Source: Synechococcus sp. CBW1004 (GTDB lineage: Bacteria > Cyanobacteriota > Cyanobacteriia > PCC-6307 > Cyanobiaceae). Taken from it: DNA of 64,000 bases. Below are positions 37,056 to 48,214 of the stretch, piece after piece. Positions within the stretch are counted from its first letter, which is position 1, and every line of letters starts with the position of its first letter. The stretch is taken from positions 3,608,319-3,672,318 of the forward strand of contig NZ_CP060397.1 in assembly GCF_015840715.1 (NCBI RefSeq), written 5' to 3'. Below the pieces are notes generated by a model that was given only the letters and a program-made list of their open reading frames with translations, made no database searches and was not told the origin of the DNA. The translations under genes and the position numbers were made by a program.

Positions 37056-38083
37056 GCGGCCCGGTGCCGTCTGCCGCCGCCGGTCCGGCGCGGATCCTGA
37101 TCACCGGCGCCTCGGGCTGCGTCGGACAGCACATCGCCGACCAGCTGTACCGGGGCAGCGACGCCGAGTTGCTGCTGTGGCTGCGTGATCCCAGCAAGCT
37201 GACGGCGGTGCCCGCGGATGATCCGCGCATCACGCTGCTGGTGGGCGATCTGCGTGATGTCGAACCGCACCGCCAGGCGATCGCCTCTGTCACGCGCATC
37301 ATCCACACCGCTACGGCCTGGGGCGATCCGGAGCGGGCCCGCCAGGTGAATGTCGTGGCCGTCAAGGAGATGCTGGCCGCCGCAGATCCGGCCGTGCTGG
37401 AGCAGGTGGTGTACTTCTCCACCGCCAGCATCCTCGACCGCAACCTGCAGCTGTTGCCGGAGGCGATGGCCTGCGGCACCGAATACATCCAGACCAAGGC
37501 CCAGTGCCTCGCGCAGCTGGAGAACCACCCGCTCGGCGAGCGGATCGTGGCGGTGTTCCCGACCCTGGTGTTCGGCGGTCGGGTGGATGGCAGCGGGCCG
37601 TTCCCCACCAGCTACCTGACAGCCGGACTCAAGGAGGGGGTGCGCTGGCTGTGGCTGGCGAAATGGCTGCGGGCCGACGCCTCGTTCCATTTCATCCATG
37701 CCGGCGACATCGCCCGGGTGTGCGTGCATCTGGCCACCACGGCCCATCAGCCCAACCCCGAGCCGGGCCAGGGGCCTGTGCGGCGGCTGGTGCTGGGGCA
37801 ACCGCCGGTCACCGTCAACGAGACGGTGCGTCGTCTCTGCCGCTGGCGCCACAGCTTCTATCCCCCCGTCGGGCTGGACCTGCGCGGCTGGCTGATCGAG
37901 GGACTGATCAAGTTGCTGCGCATCGAGGTGAATGCCTGGGATCGCTTCTCGATCCGTCAGCGCCATTTCGTCCACGATCCTGTGAGCCCGCCCGAGCGCT
38001 TCGGCCTGGTGAGTCAGGCGCCGACGCTGGAGGCCGTGTTCGAGCAGGCCGGTCTGCCGCGGCGCGGCCGCATTCCGGGCTGA
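37052..38083 (+). CDS. NAD-dependent epimerase/extended SDR family protein
   Basis: The 343-residue protein has the extended-SDR cofactor loop [14 protein letters not shown] near residues 15-28. A Ser region ([10 protein letters not shown]) and a Tyr-x3-Lys (YIQTK) give the catalytic pair. Such genes often follow hemE in cyanobacteria. The start is a TTG overlapping the hemE stop (TTGA at 37052-37055), meaning coupled translation. The substrate is unknown; a sugar nucleotide or a hydroxy-acid derivative is possible. Confidence 0.88.
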   Translation: MSGPVPSAAAGPARILITGASGCVGQHIADQLYRGSDAELLLWLRDPSKLTAVPADDPRITLLVGDLRDVEPHRQAIASVTRIIHTATAWGDPERARQVNVVAVKEMLAAADPAVLEQVVYFSTASILDRNLQLLPEAMACGTEYIQTKAQCLAQLENHPLGERIVAVFPTLVFGGRVDGSGPFPTSYLTAGLKEGVRWLWLAKWLRADASFHFIHAGDIARVCVHLATTAHQPNPEPGQGPVRRLVLGQPPVTVNETVRRLCRWRHSFYPPVGLDLRGWLIEGLIKLLRIEVNAWDRFSIRQRHFVHDPVSPPERFGLVSQAPTLEAVFEQAGLPRRGRIPG

Positions 38084-38328
38084 ACCTGCGCGGAGCAGGG
38101 CCCCGGGTCGCGGTCGATCTGATTGCAGCGGCAGCACGTCCAGCCCCCGTGCTGATGCCGTTTGGGATCAGGTCGCTCCCCCTGGCAGGTGGGTCGCAGG
38201 GGGGAAGGTACGAATGGTTACAGGGTTTTGTTGCGATTGGCGCCATCCCCTGCAGCCGGTGCAACCCGCCACCTAATTTGGCCGGGTTGATGTGGCACAC
38301 ACCCACCTCGCCTCTCATGCGCCCTCTC

Positions 38329-38670
38329 ATGGCTCGTCTTTTCTCTCTCTTCGCTCTGTGCCTGGCGCTGGTGCTGGGTGCCTCCCCGAGCTTCGCTGCC
38401 GACGCCGCCCACGGCGGTCAGATCTTCTCCGCCAACTGCGCTGCCTGCCACATGGGCGGCGGCAACGTGGTGAATGCTGAGCGCACCCTCAAGAAGGATG
38501 CCCTCGAGGCTTACCTGGCCAACTACGCCGACGGCCATGAGGCCGCCATCGTCATGCAGGTCACCAATGGCAAGAACGCCATGCCCGCTTTCGGCGGCAA
38601 GCTGAGTGCCACCGATATCGAAGACGTGGCTGCCTACGTCGAGTCCCAGGCCAGCGCCGGTTGGTCCTGA
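38329..38670 (+). CDS. petJ: Cytochrome c6
   Basis: This soluble thylakoid-lumen electron carrier moves electrons from cytochrome b6f to photosystem I or cytochrome oxidase. The 113-residue precursor has a signal peptide ending near SFAADA, a haem site CAACH (Cys37, Cys40, His41), and the axial Met85 in NAMPAFGG. The C-terminus [13 protein letters not shown] is family-typical. In-frame ATGs at 38290 and 38317 are alternatives; 38329 gives the most compact signal peptide. A strong terminator follows 48 bases after the stop. Confidence 0.95.
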   Translation: MARLFSLFALCLALVLGASPSFAADAAHGGQIFSANCAACHMGGGNVVNAERTLKKDALEAYLANYADGHEAAIVMQVTNGKNAMPAFGGKLSATDIEDVAAYVESQASAGWS

Positions 38671-38718
38671 TCCGACTGAACCAGATCTCCGAATTTCGTT
38701 CGGAATTGCCAACTGCTC

Positions 38719-38749
38719 TCCCCCGACCACTCGGTCGGGGGATTTTTTT
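38719..38749 (+). terminator. Rho-independent terminator of petJ
   Basis: Arms tcccccgacc and ggtcggggga pair perfectly around the 4-base loop ACTC (stem-loop 38719-38742), followed by seven T. This is the strongest terminator of the window. The reverse strand gives only A, so it acts in the petJ direction. Confidence 0.93.
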
Positions 38750-38932
38750 CTGGCATCTCCGCCGCTGTTCCTGCCGGTCTGTGAATCGATTGCCGGTGGT
38801 CTGGCAGCTGATCTGATCCGGCCTTCAGTCCGCACCGCCCGATCCAGCGGCTTCGATCCCTCGCTGAGGGTTGTTTCTGCACGTGAGTTGCAAGCAGGCT
38901 GTCGCGGGCGTCCCGTGCGCCTCCATGGGATG

Positions 38933-39145
38933 TCACCCGTCCTGCTCCCGCCGTCTGGCGAGCACGGCGAGGTAGAGGTCTTCATCGACCTCCCGGATGT
39001 CGTACTCCGACGGCGGCACGCCGTGCTGGTGCTGGTGGCAGGCCATCCAGCAGTTGCGCTCGGGGTCGCTGGCGGTGCCGTCGAACTGACGTGAGGCCTG
39101 CACCAGCTGATCGAGAAGCGTGGAATCAACGTGGGAAGAATCCAT
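38933..39145 (-). CDS. Small acidic protein of unknown function
   Basis: The 70-residue product (from MDSSHVDSTLLDQLV) is polar and mildly acidic, with two Cys separated by Met-Ala-Cys (NCWMACHQHQHG) and several His. A metal site is possible. The open frame begins at 39208, but the earlier residues overlap the opposite-strand gene region and look unrelated. It stops at 38933, after a 183-base gap from the petJ terminator. No family recognised. Confidence 0.55.
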   Translation of the reverse strand: MDSSHVDSTLLDQLVQASRQFDGTASDPERNCWMACHQHQHGVPPSEYDIREVDEDLYLAVLARRREQDG

Positions 39146-39248
39146 GAACACGCGGCAGAATGGTGGCCAGCACCTGACGGCTGGAGGCCGCATCATCGCC
39201 CGACGCACCCTGCCTCTGTCGCCTCGTTTCCCCCGCAGTCACCCTGCT

Positions 39249-39623
39249 GTGAGCCGTTTTCGCCGGAGCCTCAGGCCAACCCGTGGCGCACGTGGCCTCA
39301 TCGCCCCTCTCCCGGCATGCAGACCCCTGGTCCTGGTGCTTGCTGGCTTCACCCTGGTGCTCTCCTGCCTTCCGGCCCAGGCCCAGCGCCCCTCCCCGAA
39401 TCAGCCGCTGGCGATCGATGGGCTGCCGCCGCCGCCCTGCCCCCTGCTGGTGCCCGACTCCGATTACGCCCTGCAGCCCCTGCGCATCCACCCATCCCAG
39501 GTGGCCCGCAAGAACGCCGTGGGCTGCCTTTCGCCGGCCGATGCCTCCGTGTACGGCCCGGATGGTTGCCCGGTGAAGCTGTGCCATCCGCCTCAGGGCA
39601 CGATGCCGCTGCCACAGTTCTGA
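39249..39623 (+). CDS. Small secreted Pro-rich protein with Cys residues
   Basis: From the GTG at 39249 the protein has 124 residues with a signal peptide: basic start (SRFRRSLRPTRG), hydrophobic core (PLVLVLAGFTLVLS), and cleavage near AQAQR. The mature part has Cys in PPPCPLL, VGCLS, DGCPV and KLCH. The open frame goes back to 39120 and overlaps the opposite-strand gene start, so the longer form is less likely. It resembles small secreted proteins common in picocyanobacteria. No function known. Confidence 0.55.
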   Translation: MSRFRRSLRPTRGARGLIAPLPACRPLVLVLAGFTLVLSCLPAQAQRPSPNQPLAIDGLPPPPCPLLVPDSDYALQPLRIHPSQVARKNAVGCLSPADASVYGPDGCPVKLCHPPQGTMPLPQF

Positions 39624-39915
39624 ACGACTGCAGCCCCGTCATTGGTGCGCCTGCGAGTCGTTGCCGTCGGCGTTGTTGACAGCTGGCGTGCTGTGCGGGC
39701 ATGGCCCTGGCGCCCGCTTCCACGGCGGGACCGGCGAGGCGACCAAGCGAAAGGCCTTCAGGGTGCCTGTCAGGTGTTCTGCCCCTCCGCAGGAGCGTGG
39801 TTAGGGGACTCCGCCCGGCCAGCGGCCTTGGCTCGTCTCAGGATTACCCTGGTGTCAGAGGCCTGGGTGGCTGCCTCTGGAGAGGCTGGCCGCCCAGGCC
39901 TGGATTCGGCTTCGC
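39624..39915. other. Intergenic stretch without a supportable gene
   Basis: These 292 bases lie between the end of the secreted-protein gene and the 3' end of the IS-disrupted gene. Open frames on both strands look like composition artefacts (Arg/Pro/Ala-rich, no family signs). No clear hairpin with T-run was found. Confidence 0.6.
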
Positions 39916-40330
39916 TCAGCTGCCGGAGCCGTAGGCCACCTGGCAGACGGCATTGAGCAGCTGGGCCTGATCGGAGGTGCCGGGAATCTGACCATTGAGC
40001 AGGCCTTCCTGGCAGTTCACCGCCCCCATCAGGGTGCTGCCGTCGACGTTGTAGCTGAAGCTGGCGCCTGCGCTGCCCACCGCTTCAACCGAGCCGTAGT
40101 TGAGTTCGTAGCTGGTCTGGGGCACCACGATCACGTTGGATTGCTGATCGGCGGCACTGTTCACCAGCGAGGTGATCGCCGCGCCGGTGGCCAGGCCGGC
40201 GATGCCCCAGGCCGCGGCGCTGCCGCCCCACCAACCCCAGTTGCCCCAGCCGCGATACCAGCCGGTGTTCCAGGGGCGGTTGTTCCAGTAGCCGCCGTTG
40301 CGCCAGTTGTTGTTCCAGCCGTTGTAGTTA
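39916..40330 (-). pseudogene. 3' part of a secreted Asn-rich protein gene split by insertion sequences
   Basis: This is the C-terminal part of a gene whose N-terminal part is at 43241-43614. It reads, after the junction, YNGWNNNWRNGGYW, then a Trp/Gly-rich segment and a small hydrophobic Gly/Ala helix (GIAGLATGAAITSL), then a soluble domain with VIVVPQTSYELNYG and two Cys. Removing the two mobile elements and one copy of the TAGTTA duplication joins the parts in frame to a 260-residue protein. A GTG at 40164 could still start a short product, but expression is doubtful. Confidence 0.82.
40325..40330. repeat. Left copy of the target duplication TAGTTA
   Basis: The 6-base TAGTTA at 40325-40330 borders the left end of the IS5/IS1182-like element. 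Its partner is at 43241-43246, with the IS630 element inserted on the TA of that copy. Confidence 0.78.
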
Positions 40331-42091
40331 GAGCTTGCTGAATTTCGATTGTGGGCTTTTCCGGCGCGTCAAAGGCGGATCTCTTGGCCCGCACGCCCGA
40401 GCAGTGGTGACCGCAGTTTTACTCCTGGAAGCTGACTAAGCAGCCCACAGAAGCGCTGGACGGCACCGGACAGTGCACAAACCAAGCATCAGGATGTACA
40501 CAGAGACAAAAATAGCGAACAAGAGGCGCAGTAGCCTCATGATCTTCTCGACATTCATGACAAAGAACGCCATCGTGATCACTGTTCTTGATGTTTCAAC
40601 CAACTTGGTTAGGATTCGATCCAGTCCGTATTTCCGCTTGCCCGTCCCGATTCTTCCCTCGATCACGGAACGCTTTCTCATGTCTGATTTGAACAGCTCT
40701 TGCTGCTCTGCTGTCTGCACCTCGGCTTCGACCTGCTTCTTGCGTGGGCGGCCGCTGAGTCTGATTTTATTAGCCTCACAGAACTTCTTGCTTCCAGATG
40801 TCATATAGATTGAATCGGCACAGATCCGGGCCGGGTAGTATCCTCGCTCTTCCTTGTATTGCTCGGCACGTGTGATCAGATCGTTGGCTTCATTGTAGTT
40901 GTCCCAGCTGATCCGATCCACATCGACAAAGCCATTGTCATCAGAAATTGAAATCTTGGCCCCGAACTCGGTTTTCTTGCCCGCCTTGCCTCGCACGATC
41001 GGTCTTACATGTGGCTTCATCAGATTCACGATCCTGTCATCGATGCGCCGGCTGTCAGCGTTATACATCTCCTGTTGCTGCCGGGCGACTTCACTGGCGA
41101 TCAGCAGCTTGCGGTACAGCTGTGAACCAAGCCCCGAAAGCTCTGCACCGCAATAGATCATGCCGTCAATTGCTCTGAGATTACGGCTGATCTCGTTGAG
41201 CTGGAAGCGTTTCGCCTCCCGGATCTCCTCACGGCTTGGCTTTTTCTTTTTGATGATAACCAGGAATAGGTTATGAGCTTTTACGCTATTGCAGCGCGGC
41301 TTGCGGGGAATCTTGCCCTGTAACTGCTTGAACAACTCGTCAATGACCTTCTCCGTTGTGTCCCGGGACTCAGCAAGCAGCCTCAAGTCCACTGGGTAGG
41401 GGATGTCATCAGGCACGCAGGTTGCATCAAGGATCAGAGTTCCCCAGTTGCTGCCAGGATCGAGCGATGCTGGCTTCACCCCCAGCTCTTCCTCAATGGC
41501 CGCAAGCTGCTTGTGATCCTCTGCAGTCATGCCGTCTTCCTGCTCGCAAGTAGCGAGCATCTCCTGAATCATTGCGATCCCGTTGGCCTTGGTCATAGCA
41601 TTGCAGACCTTGATCAGCTCAGGGCCAATTCGCTTGCGAAAGTGCACCATCATGGAGGCGTCAAACGGCGGCAGGGGCTGGTAACCGCTCAAGCCAATGA
41701 AAAATTGCAGATAGGGTGATTCCGTGATCAGCTCCACCGTCTCTCGATCCGTCACTCCCAATCGTCGTTGGATGTAGAGCGCACCGAACGCCATCTGGAA
41801 GGGCTTGGCTGGGGCTCCTGTCTTGGCGCTGAACTGGGGCGCGTAGTGGCTTTCCAGTTGAATCCACGGAATCAACTTGTGGAGCAGAACCCAGCGGTTG
41901 TTGGGATCGAGCTTCCCGCCAAAGGGCGAGTGAAACTCCTCAATCGACAGCTGACCGGTGTGCTGAAAAACGTACATTTGCGTGTCAGCAGGTTCTTCTA
42001 GGCCAGGAATGGCTGATTACAGGCCATCCTATCATGAGATTCCTGTTGGAATCAACTGCGGGGCAGTGGGTCTGGGATTCTCAGCAGGCCC
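40331..42091 (-). mobile_element. IS5/IS1182-like insertion sequence
   Basis: The 1761-base element is bounded by imperfect inverted repeats: gagcttgctga at 40331-40341 and, read on the minus strand from 42091, gggcctgctga. Over 16 bases, 11 match. It carries one transposase on the minus strand. The flanking TAGTTA copies define its insertion into the secreted Asn-rich gene. The GC content is clearly lower than in the host gene. It inserted before the IS630 element (see findings). Confidence 0.82.
40436..41977 (-). CDS. DDE transposase with DUF772 N-terminal domain
   Basis: The 513-residue protein starts MYVFQHTGQLSIEEFHSPF and continues with the DUF772-type segment ASMMVHFRKRI near residue 110. 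Further on are LILDATCVP with its Asp, ADSIYMTSG with the second Asp, and RSVIEGRIGTGKRKYGL with the Glu of the DDE triad. It has no internal stop and looks intact. This type is widespread in cyanobacteria, where it is labelled IS5 or IS1182 family. It fills nearly the whole element. Confidence 0.88.
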   Translation of the reverse strand: MYVFQHTGQLSIEEFHSPFGGKLDPNNRWVLLHKLIPWIQLESHYAPQFSAKTGAPAKPFQMAFGALYIQRRLGVTDRETVELITESPYLQFFIGLSGYQPLPPFDASMMVHFRKRIGPELIKVCNAMTKANGIAMIQEMLATCEQEDGMTAEDHKQLAAIEEELGVKPASLDPGSNWGTLILDATCVPDDIPYPVDLRLLAESRDTTEKVIDELFKQLQGKIPRKPRCNSVKAHNLFLVIIKKKKPSREEIREAKRFQLNEISRNLRAIDGMIYCGAELSGLGSQLYRKLLIASEVARQQQEMYNADSRRIDDRIVNLMKPHVRPIVRGKAGKKTEFGAKISISDDNGFVDVDRISWDNYNEANDLITRAEQYKEERGYYPARICADSIYMTSGSKKFCEANKIRLSGRPRKKQVEAEVQTAEQQELFKSDMRKRSVIEGRIGTGKRKYGLDRILTKLVETSRTVITMAFFVMNVEKIMRLLRLLFAIFVSVYILMLGLCTVRCRPALLWAA

Positions 42092-43182
42092 TAGTGTGCC
42101 GTCCCAGAGATTTGCGCACAAAGCCGCTGGAGCTTCTCCAGGATTGAGTCAGCTGTCGCCGTCCAGTTGAACGGGGCCTTGGTCGTGTTGTAGGCGGCCA
42201 CAAACTGCTCGATCCTGGCGATCAGCTCTTTGACGCTGGAGAAGCTGCCGCGCCGGATTGCCCGCTGGGTGATCAGTCCAAACCAGCGCTCCACCTGGTT
42301 GAGCCAGGAGGCGTAGGTGGGGGTGTAGTGGACGTGGAAACGGGGACGCTGGGCCAGCCAGGCACGCACCTTGGCGTGCTTGTGGGTGCAGTAGTTGTCC
42401 ACGATCAAGTGCAGGTCCAGATCCTCGGGGACGGACTTCTCGATCTGCCTGAGGAACCCCAGGAACTCCTGGTGGCGGTGCCGGGGTTTGCACTGAGTGA
42501 TTACCTCACCGGTCGCCACGTCCAGCGCGGCAAACAGGGTCGTGGTGCCGTGGCGGATGTAGTCATGCGTCACACCCTCCACGTAGCCCAGCCCCATGGG
42601 CAGCAGCGGTTGGGTGCGGTCGAGGGCCTGGATCTGCGTCTTCTCGTCGACGCAGAGCACCATCGCCTTGTCGGGCGGGTTCAGGTACAGGCCAACGATG
42701 TCCCGAACCTTCTCCACAAAGAACGGATCGGTGGAGAGCTTGAACGATTTCTGCCGGTGGGGCTGGAGCGAGAAGGTCTGCAGCCAGCGGTGAACCGTGG
42801 ACTTGGAGATCCCTGTTTCTGCGGCCAAAGTCCGAGCGCTCCAGTGCGTGCTGCCATCGGTTGGCTTGCTCTGCAGGGCTCGGTTGATCACCTCCGCCAC
42901 CGTGTCGTCCTCATAGGTCCGCGGGCGGCCTGAACGGAGCTCGTCGTGCAGCCCCTCGATCCCCAGATCGAGGTAGCGCTGCCGCCATTTGCCCACCGTT
43001 GCGCTGCGAACGCCAAATCGCTTGGCAACTGAGGTGTTGGTGTCACCAGCTGCGCAGGCCAGGACGATCTGCGCCCGCTGAACGATCGAATGGGGCAAGG
43101 ACCTTGATCCAGCCAGGCTCTGGAGCTGGCTGGCCTCATCAGCCGACAGCTCCAGAGGAGCCATGGGGCGCCCGCTTGGCAT
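42091..43182 (-). CDS. IS630-family transposase
   Basis: The 363-residue protein has an N-terminal helix-turn-helix (NTSVAKRFGVRSATVGKW) and a second one (AETGISKSTVHRWLQ). The DDE catalytic domain has Asp in CVDEKTQ, Asp in IVDNYCTHK, and Glu in WLNQVERWF. The frame is intact. Its stop codon TAG lies across the element end: the first two bases are the duplicated target TA and the third comes from the neighbouring element. Expression probably starts inside the element, upstream of the ATG at 43182. Confidence 0.94.
   Translation of the reverse strand: MPSGRPMAPLELSADEASQLQSLAGSRSLPHSIVQRAQIVLACAAGDTNTSVAKRFGVRSATVGKWRQRYLDLGIEGLHDELRSGRPRTYEDDTVAEVINRALQSKPTDGSTHWSARTLAAETGISKSTVHRWLQTFSLQPHRQKSFKLSTDPFFVEKVRDIVGLYLNPPDKAMVLCVDEKTQIQALDRTQPLLPMGLGYVEGVTHDYIRHGTTTLFAALDVATGEVITQCKPRHRHQEFLGFLRQIEKSVPEDLDLHLIVDNYCTHKHAKVRAWLAQRPRFHVHYTPTYASWLNQVERWFGLITQRAIRRGSFSSVKELIARIEQFVAAYNTTKAPFNWTATADSILEKLQRLCAQISGTAH
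42092..42093. repeat. Left TA target duplication of the IS630 element
   Basis: TA flanks the left inverted repeat of the IS630 element; its partner TA is at 43241-43242. IS630/Tc1-type elements always duplicate TA. Confidence 0.85.
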
Positions 43183-43240
43183 GAAACGACCCCCTCGGGA
43201 GACACTTCATATTGTAGCGGCTATTTGCGGGACGGCACAC
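42094..43240 (-). mobile_element. IS630-family insertion sequence
   Basis: The 1147-base element starts gtgtgccgtccc (42094-42105) and ends gggacggcacac (43229-43240), perfect 12-bp inverted repeats. It is flanked by TA on both sides. It carries one intact transposase on the minus strand. It lies directly next to the IS5/IS1182-like element, having inserted into the TA of the latter's right target duplication. Confidence 0.93.
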
Positions 43241-43246
43241 TAGTTA
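43241..43246. repeat. Right copy of the target duplication TAGTTA
   Basis: TAGTTA at 43241-43246 equals the left copy at 40325-40330. Its first two bases also serve as the right TA of the IS630 element. Confidence 0.78.
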
Positions 43247-43614
43247 CGGTTGTAGAAATTGTTGTTGACGTTCACATTGCGGTTGAACGTGTCGTTGTTG
43301 AAGCTGTTGCGGTTGCCGTCGAAATTATTGTTGGACGTGCTGCGGTTGACGTCCGAGCGATTGACATCACTGCGATCGAGCGACCCGTTGTTCCAGGCCG
43401 GCCGGGCCCCCTCGCCGTACATCGGGTGATAACCGTTGTAGCCCCGTTGGACGTCATTGTTCTGAAAGTGATAGCTGCCGCCTCCCCAGACACCGCCCGG
43501 CCGGGCGGCGGGGGCGCGGAAACCGCCGAACCCACGAGGGGCGGCAAGGGCGAGTGAGGGAGAAAGGCTGCCGGCGAGCAACAGGGTCGAGAGCAGCAGG
43601 GGTTGGAGGCGCAT
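43241..43614 (-). pseudogene. 5' part of the secreted Asn-rich protein gene split by insertion sequences
   Basis: From MRLQPLLLSTLLLAG the protein has a signal peptide with a cleavage site near ALAAPRG. A Gly-rich segment (FGGFRAPAARPGG) follows, then a low-complexity tract with repeats of the DRSDVNRSDVN type and much Asn. It is cut after 124 codons by a TAG formed at the IS630 boundary. The second part is at 39916-40330. The whole protein would be about 260 residues. No family is known; the Gly-zipper-like helix in the second half suggests a surface or envelope protein. Confidence 0.82.
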
Positions 43615-43786
43615 CGGAGCTGAGGAGTTCGGACAGGGCTGGGCCTGCGACAGGCCGCGCTCCCTGTTGGCTGGCCGGCGGGCTCGCCGATCCAGACAGG
43701 TGCAGGGTTCCTTCACAGTTTCCGCCATCAGCTGCCGCCGCGACCAACCGTGGTCACAGTGAACCTGTTCCGCACACGATCCAGGA

Positions 43787-44176
43787 GTGTTGCCGATGCT
43801 CTCAATCCGACATGTCCCCGGTGCCCTGCTGGGTGCCGTTGTGACCTCAGCTCTGCCCGCATTGCTCTTCGGCGGGCCCGTGCTGGCGCAGGTGAGCGAC
43901 GCCAATGTGCGCGCCGTCAACACCGCCCGCAACTGGGCGGTGAACGCCAACGGCGGCCTGTCGGTCTATGTCCCCGCGTCCTGCATGTTCGAAACGGCCA
44001 ATGGGGGCGGTTCCTGCCTGGTCAACAGCACGCCCCAGGGCTTTTTCTTTCGCTTCGTGGGTGGCACGCCCGGCTGGCAGGTGGAGGGACGGCCACCCAG
44101 CCTGGAGACGCAGATTCAGGTCTCTCCGGATGGCCGCAGCGTCGTGAATGTTCCCTACAACGGCGCACCCCGCTGA
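43787..44176 (+). CDS. Small secreted protein of unknown function
   Basis: The 129-residue product has a signal peptide (core ALLGAVVTSALPALLFGG, cleavage after GPVLA). A mature domain of about 95 residues follows with NTARNWAVNANGGLS and two Cys (SCMFET and GSCLVN) that may form a disulphide. A second ATG nine bases later (MLSIRHV) is an alternative start. It resembles other small exported proteins of picocyanobacteria. The gene starts about 170 bases from the disrupted gene, on the other strand. Confidence 0.65.
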   Translation: MLPMLSIRHVPGALLGAVVTSALPALLFGGPVLAQVSDANVRAVNTARNWAVNANGGLSVYVPASCMFETANGGGSCLVNSTPQGFFFRFVGGTPGWQVEGRPPSLETQIQVSPDGRSVVNVPYNGAPR

Positions 44177-44194
44177 CGGTTAACCGGCCGGCCG

Positions 44195-44230
44195 GGTCGG
44201 CGTCCCTCCCCCCGGGGAGGAGCGCCGACC
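44195..44230. repeat. Long inverted repeat upstream of clpB
   Basis: Arms ggtcggcg (44195-44202) and cgccgacc (44223-44230) pair, with a further inner CCTCC/GGAGG pairing, so a long GC hairpin forms. No T-run follows. It may end the preceding transcript or be a structured clpB leader. Confidence 0.45.
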
Positions 44231-44322
44231 GTTGAGGTTCGGTCCTCCCACTCGGCTTCACCAGCCGACCTCCATACGGTTCTCCTACATCCAGACACCC
44301 CATCCCAGCGGAGATCCCCTTC

Positions 44323-46953
<2,631 letters not shown>

Positions 46954-46967
46954 CGGGGGAGCCGCGG

Positions 46968-47891
46968 GTGGCCCCCTCGCCCATCCCGATGGCCACCAGC
47001 AGCAGCTGGTGGCAGTTGCCGCTGGTGAGCCAATCGCTGGCGGCAGTGGTCGGTGCCGGGGCGATCGTGCTGGTGGTCAAGTTGATCCAGGCAACGCTGA
47101 TCCGGCGCCTGACTGACCCCGACAGCCGTTACTACGCCCGCAAACTGGTGACCCTCGGGGGATGGCTCGCCGTTGCTCTGCTGATCACGGTGGTGTTTCG
47201 GGACCGGCTCGGCGGACTGCCTGTGGCCATCGGGGTGGCGAGTGCCGGCATCGCCTTCGCGCTGCAGGAGGTGATCGGAAGCATCGCCGGCTGGATCGCC
47301 ATCTCCTTCGGCAATTTCTACTCCCCCGGCGACCGCGTGCAGCTGGGAGGGATCCGCGGAGACGTGATCGACATCGGCATCCTGCGCACCACCCTGATGG
47401 AACTGGGGGAATGGGTGGCTTCGGATCTCTACACCGGGAGGGTGGTGCGCATCGCCAACAGTTTTGTGTTCAAGGAGCCGGTGTTCAACTATTCAGGTGA
47501 CTTCCCGTTCCTCTGGGACGAGGTGCGGATTCCAGTGCAGCACGGCTGCGATCATCGGCTGGCGCGGCAGCTGCTCGAGGAGGTGCTGCAGGAGGTGTGC
47601 TCGGAGGATTTGATCCGCGACTCGCGCCAGGCCTGGCAACGGCTGGTGCGCCGCTACCTGCTCGAGAACGCCAGCCTTGAGCCCGCGGTGAGCCTGGTGA
47701 TCACCGACAACTGGATGGAGTTCACGCTCCGCTATCTGGTCGATTACAAGCGGCGGCGCAGCACGCGCGATCGTCTCTCGATGCGGGTGCTGGATGCCTT
47801 TGCCGACAGCGGCGGAGCCGTGGCGCTGGGTTCGGCCACGTTGCAGCTGGTGGAGCCTGATCCGCTGGAGGTGCGGCTGCAGCGCGACTGA
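46968..47891 (+). CDS. MscS-family channel, short form
   Basis: The 307-residue protein has helices near residues 20-40 and 60-80. The MscS core has GVASAGIAFALQEVIGSIAGW as pore helix and NFYSPGDRVQLGGIRGDVIDIGILRTTLMEL as beta domain. The C-terminal half is longer and more charged than in E. coli MscS and has a helical stretch (RRRSTRDRLSM). The start is the GTG at 46968 with GGGGGAG upstream; ATG 46989 is possible. It follows clpB by 14 bases, so a stress link is suggested by context. Confidence 0.88.
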   Translation: MAPSPIPMATSSSWWQLPLVSQSLAAVVGAGAIVLVVKLIQATLIRRLTDPDSRYYARKLVTLGGWLAVALLITVVFRDRLGGLPVAIGVASAGIAFALQEVIGSIAGWIAISFGNFYSPGDRVQLGGIRGDVIDIGILRTTLMELGEWVASDLYTGRVVRIANSFVFKEPVFNYSGDFPFLWDEVRIPVQHGCDHRLARQLLEEVLQEVCSEDLIRDSRQAWQRLVRRYLLENASLEPAVSLVITDNWMEFTLRYLVDYKRRRSTRDRLSMRVLDAFADSGGAVALGSATLQLVEPDPLEVRLQRD

Positions 47892-47892
47892 A

Positions 47893-47909
47893 TGATCGTC
47901 TGGCGATCA
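47893..47909. terminator. Small inverted repeat between convergent genes
   Basis: TGATCG and CGATCA (47893-47898 and 47904-47909) pair around a 5-base loop, right after the MscS stop and before the convergent PCD gene end. There is no T-run, so termination is weak at best. Confidence 0.35.
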
Positions 47910-47926
47910 CCCATGGTCGCTGGGGT

Positions 47927-48214
47927 TCAGCCCACGAGGGCATCGATCCGCCTGGCGAGCGCCACATCCAGATCGGACAGGCCACCGGTGTCGTGGGTGG
48001 TCAGATCGATCACCACCTGGTTCCAGACGTTGCGCCACTCCGGATGGTGCCCCAGCTGTTCGGCCGCGAGGGCGACGCGGGCCATGAAGCCGAAAGCAGC
48101 GCTGAAATCGGCGAAGCGCAGTTCGCGGTGCAGCTTGCCCTCCACCAGGCTCCAGGCCGGCAGCTCGGTGGGCAGGGCCGCGATCGCGGCATCGGTCAGG
48201 GGCTGGGCGGCCAT
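47927..48214 (-). CDS. 4a-hydroxytetrahydrobiopterin dehydratase (PCD/DCoH)
   Basis: This 95-residue protein dehydrates 4a-hydroxy-tetrahydropterin and so recycles pterin cofactor. The family signature [26 protein letters not shown], split here into HHPEW and TTHDTGGL, carries the His-His-Pro and His-Asp pairs of the active site. The ATG at 48214 gives the normal length; the open frame runs upstream without similarity. It is convergent with the MscS gene. FolB at 11706 also acts on pterins, but the two are not linked. Confidence 0.92.
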   Translation of the reverse strand: MAAQPLTDAAIAALPTELPAWSLVEGKLHRELRFADFSAAFGFMARVALAAEQLGHHPEWRNVWNQVVIDLTTHDTGGLSDLDVALARRIDALVG

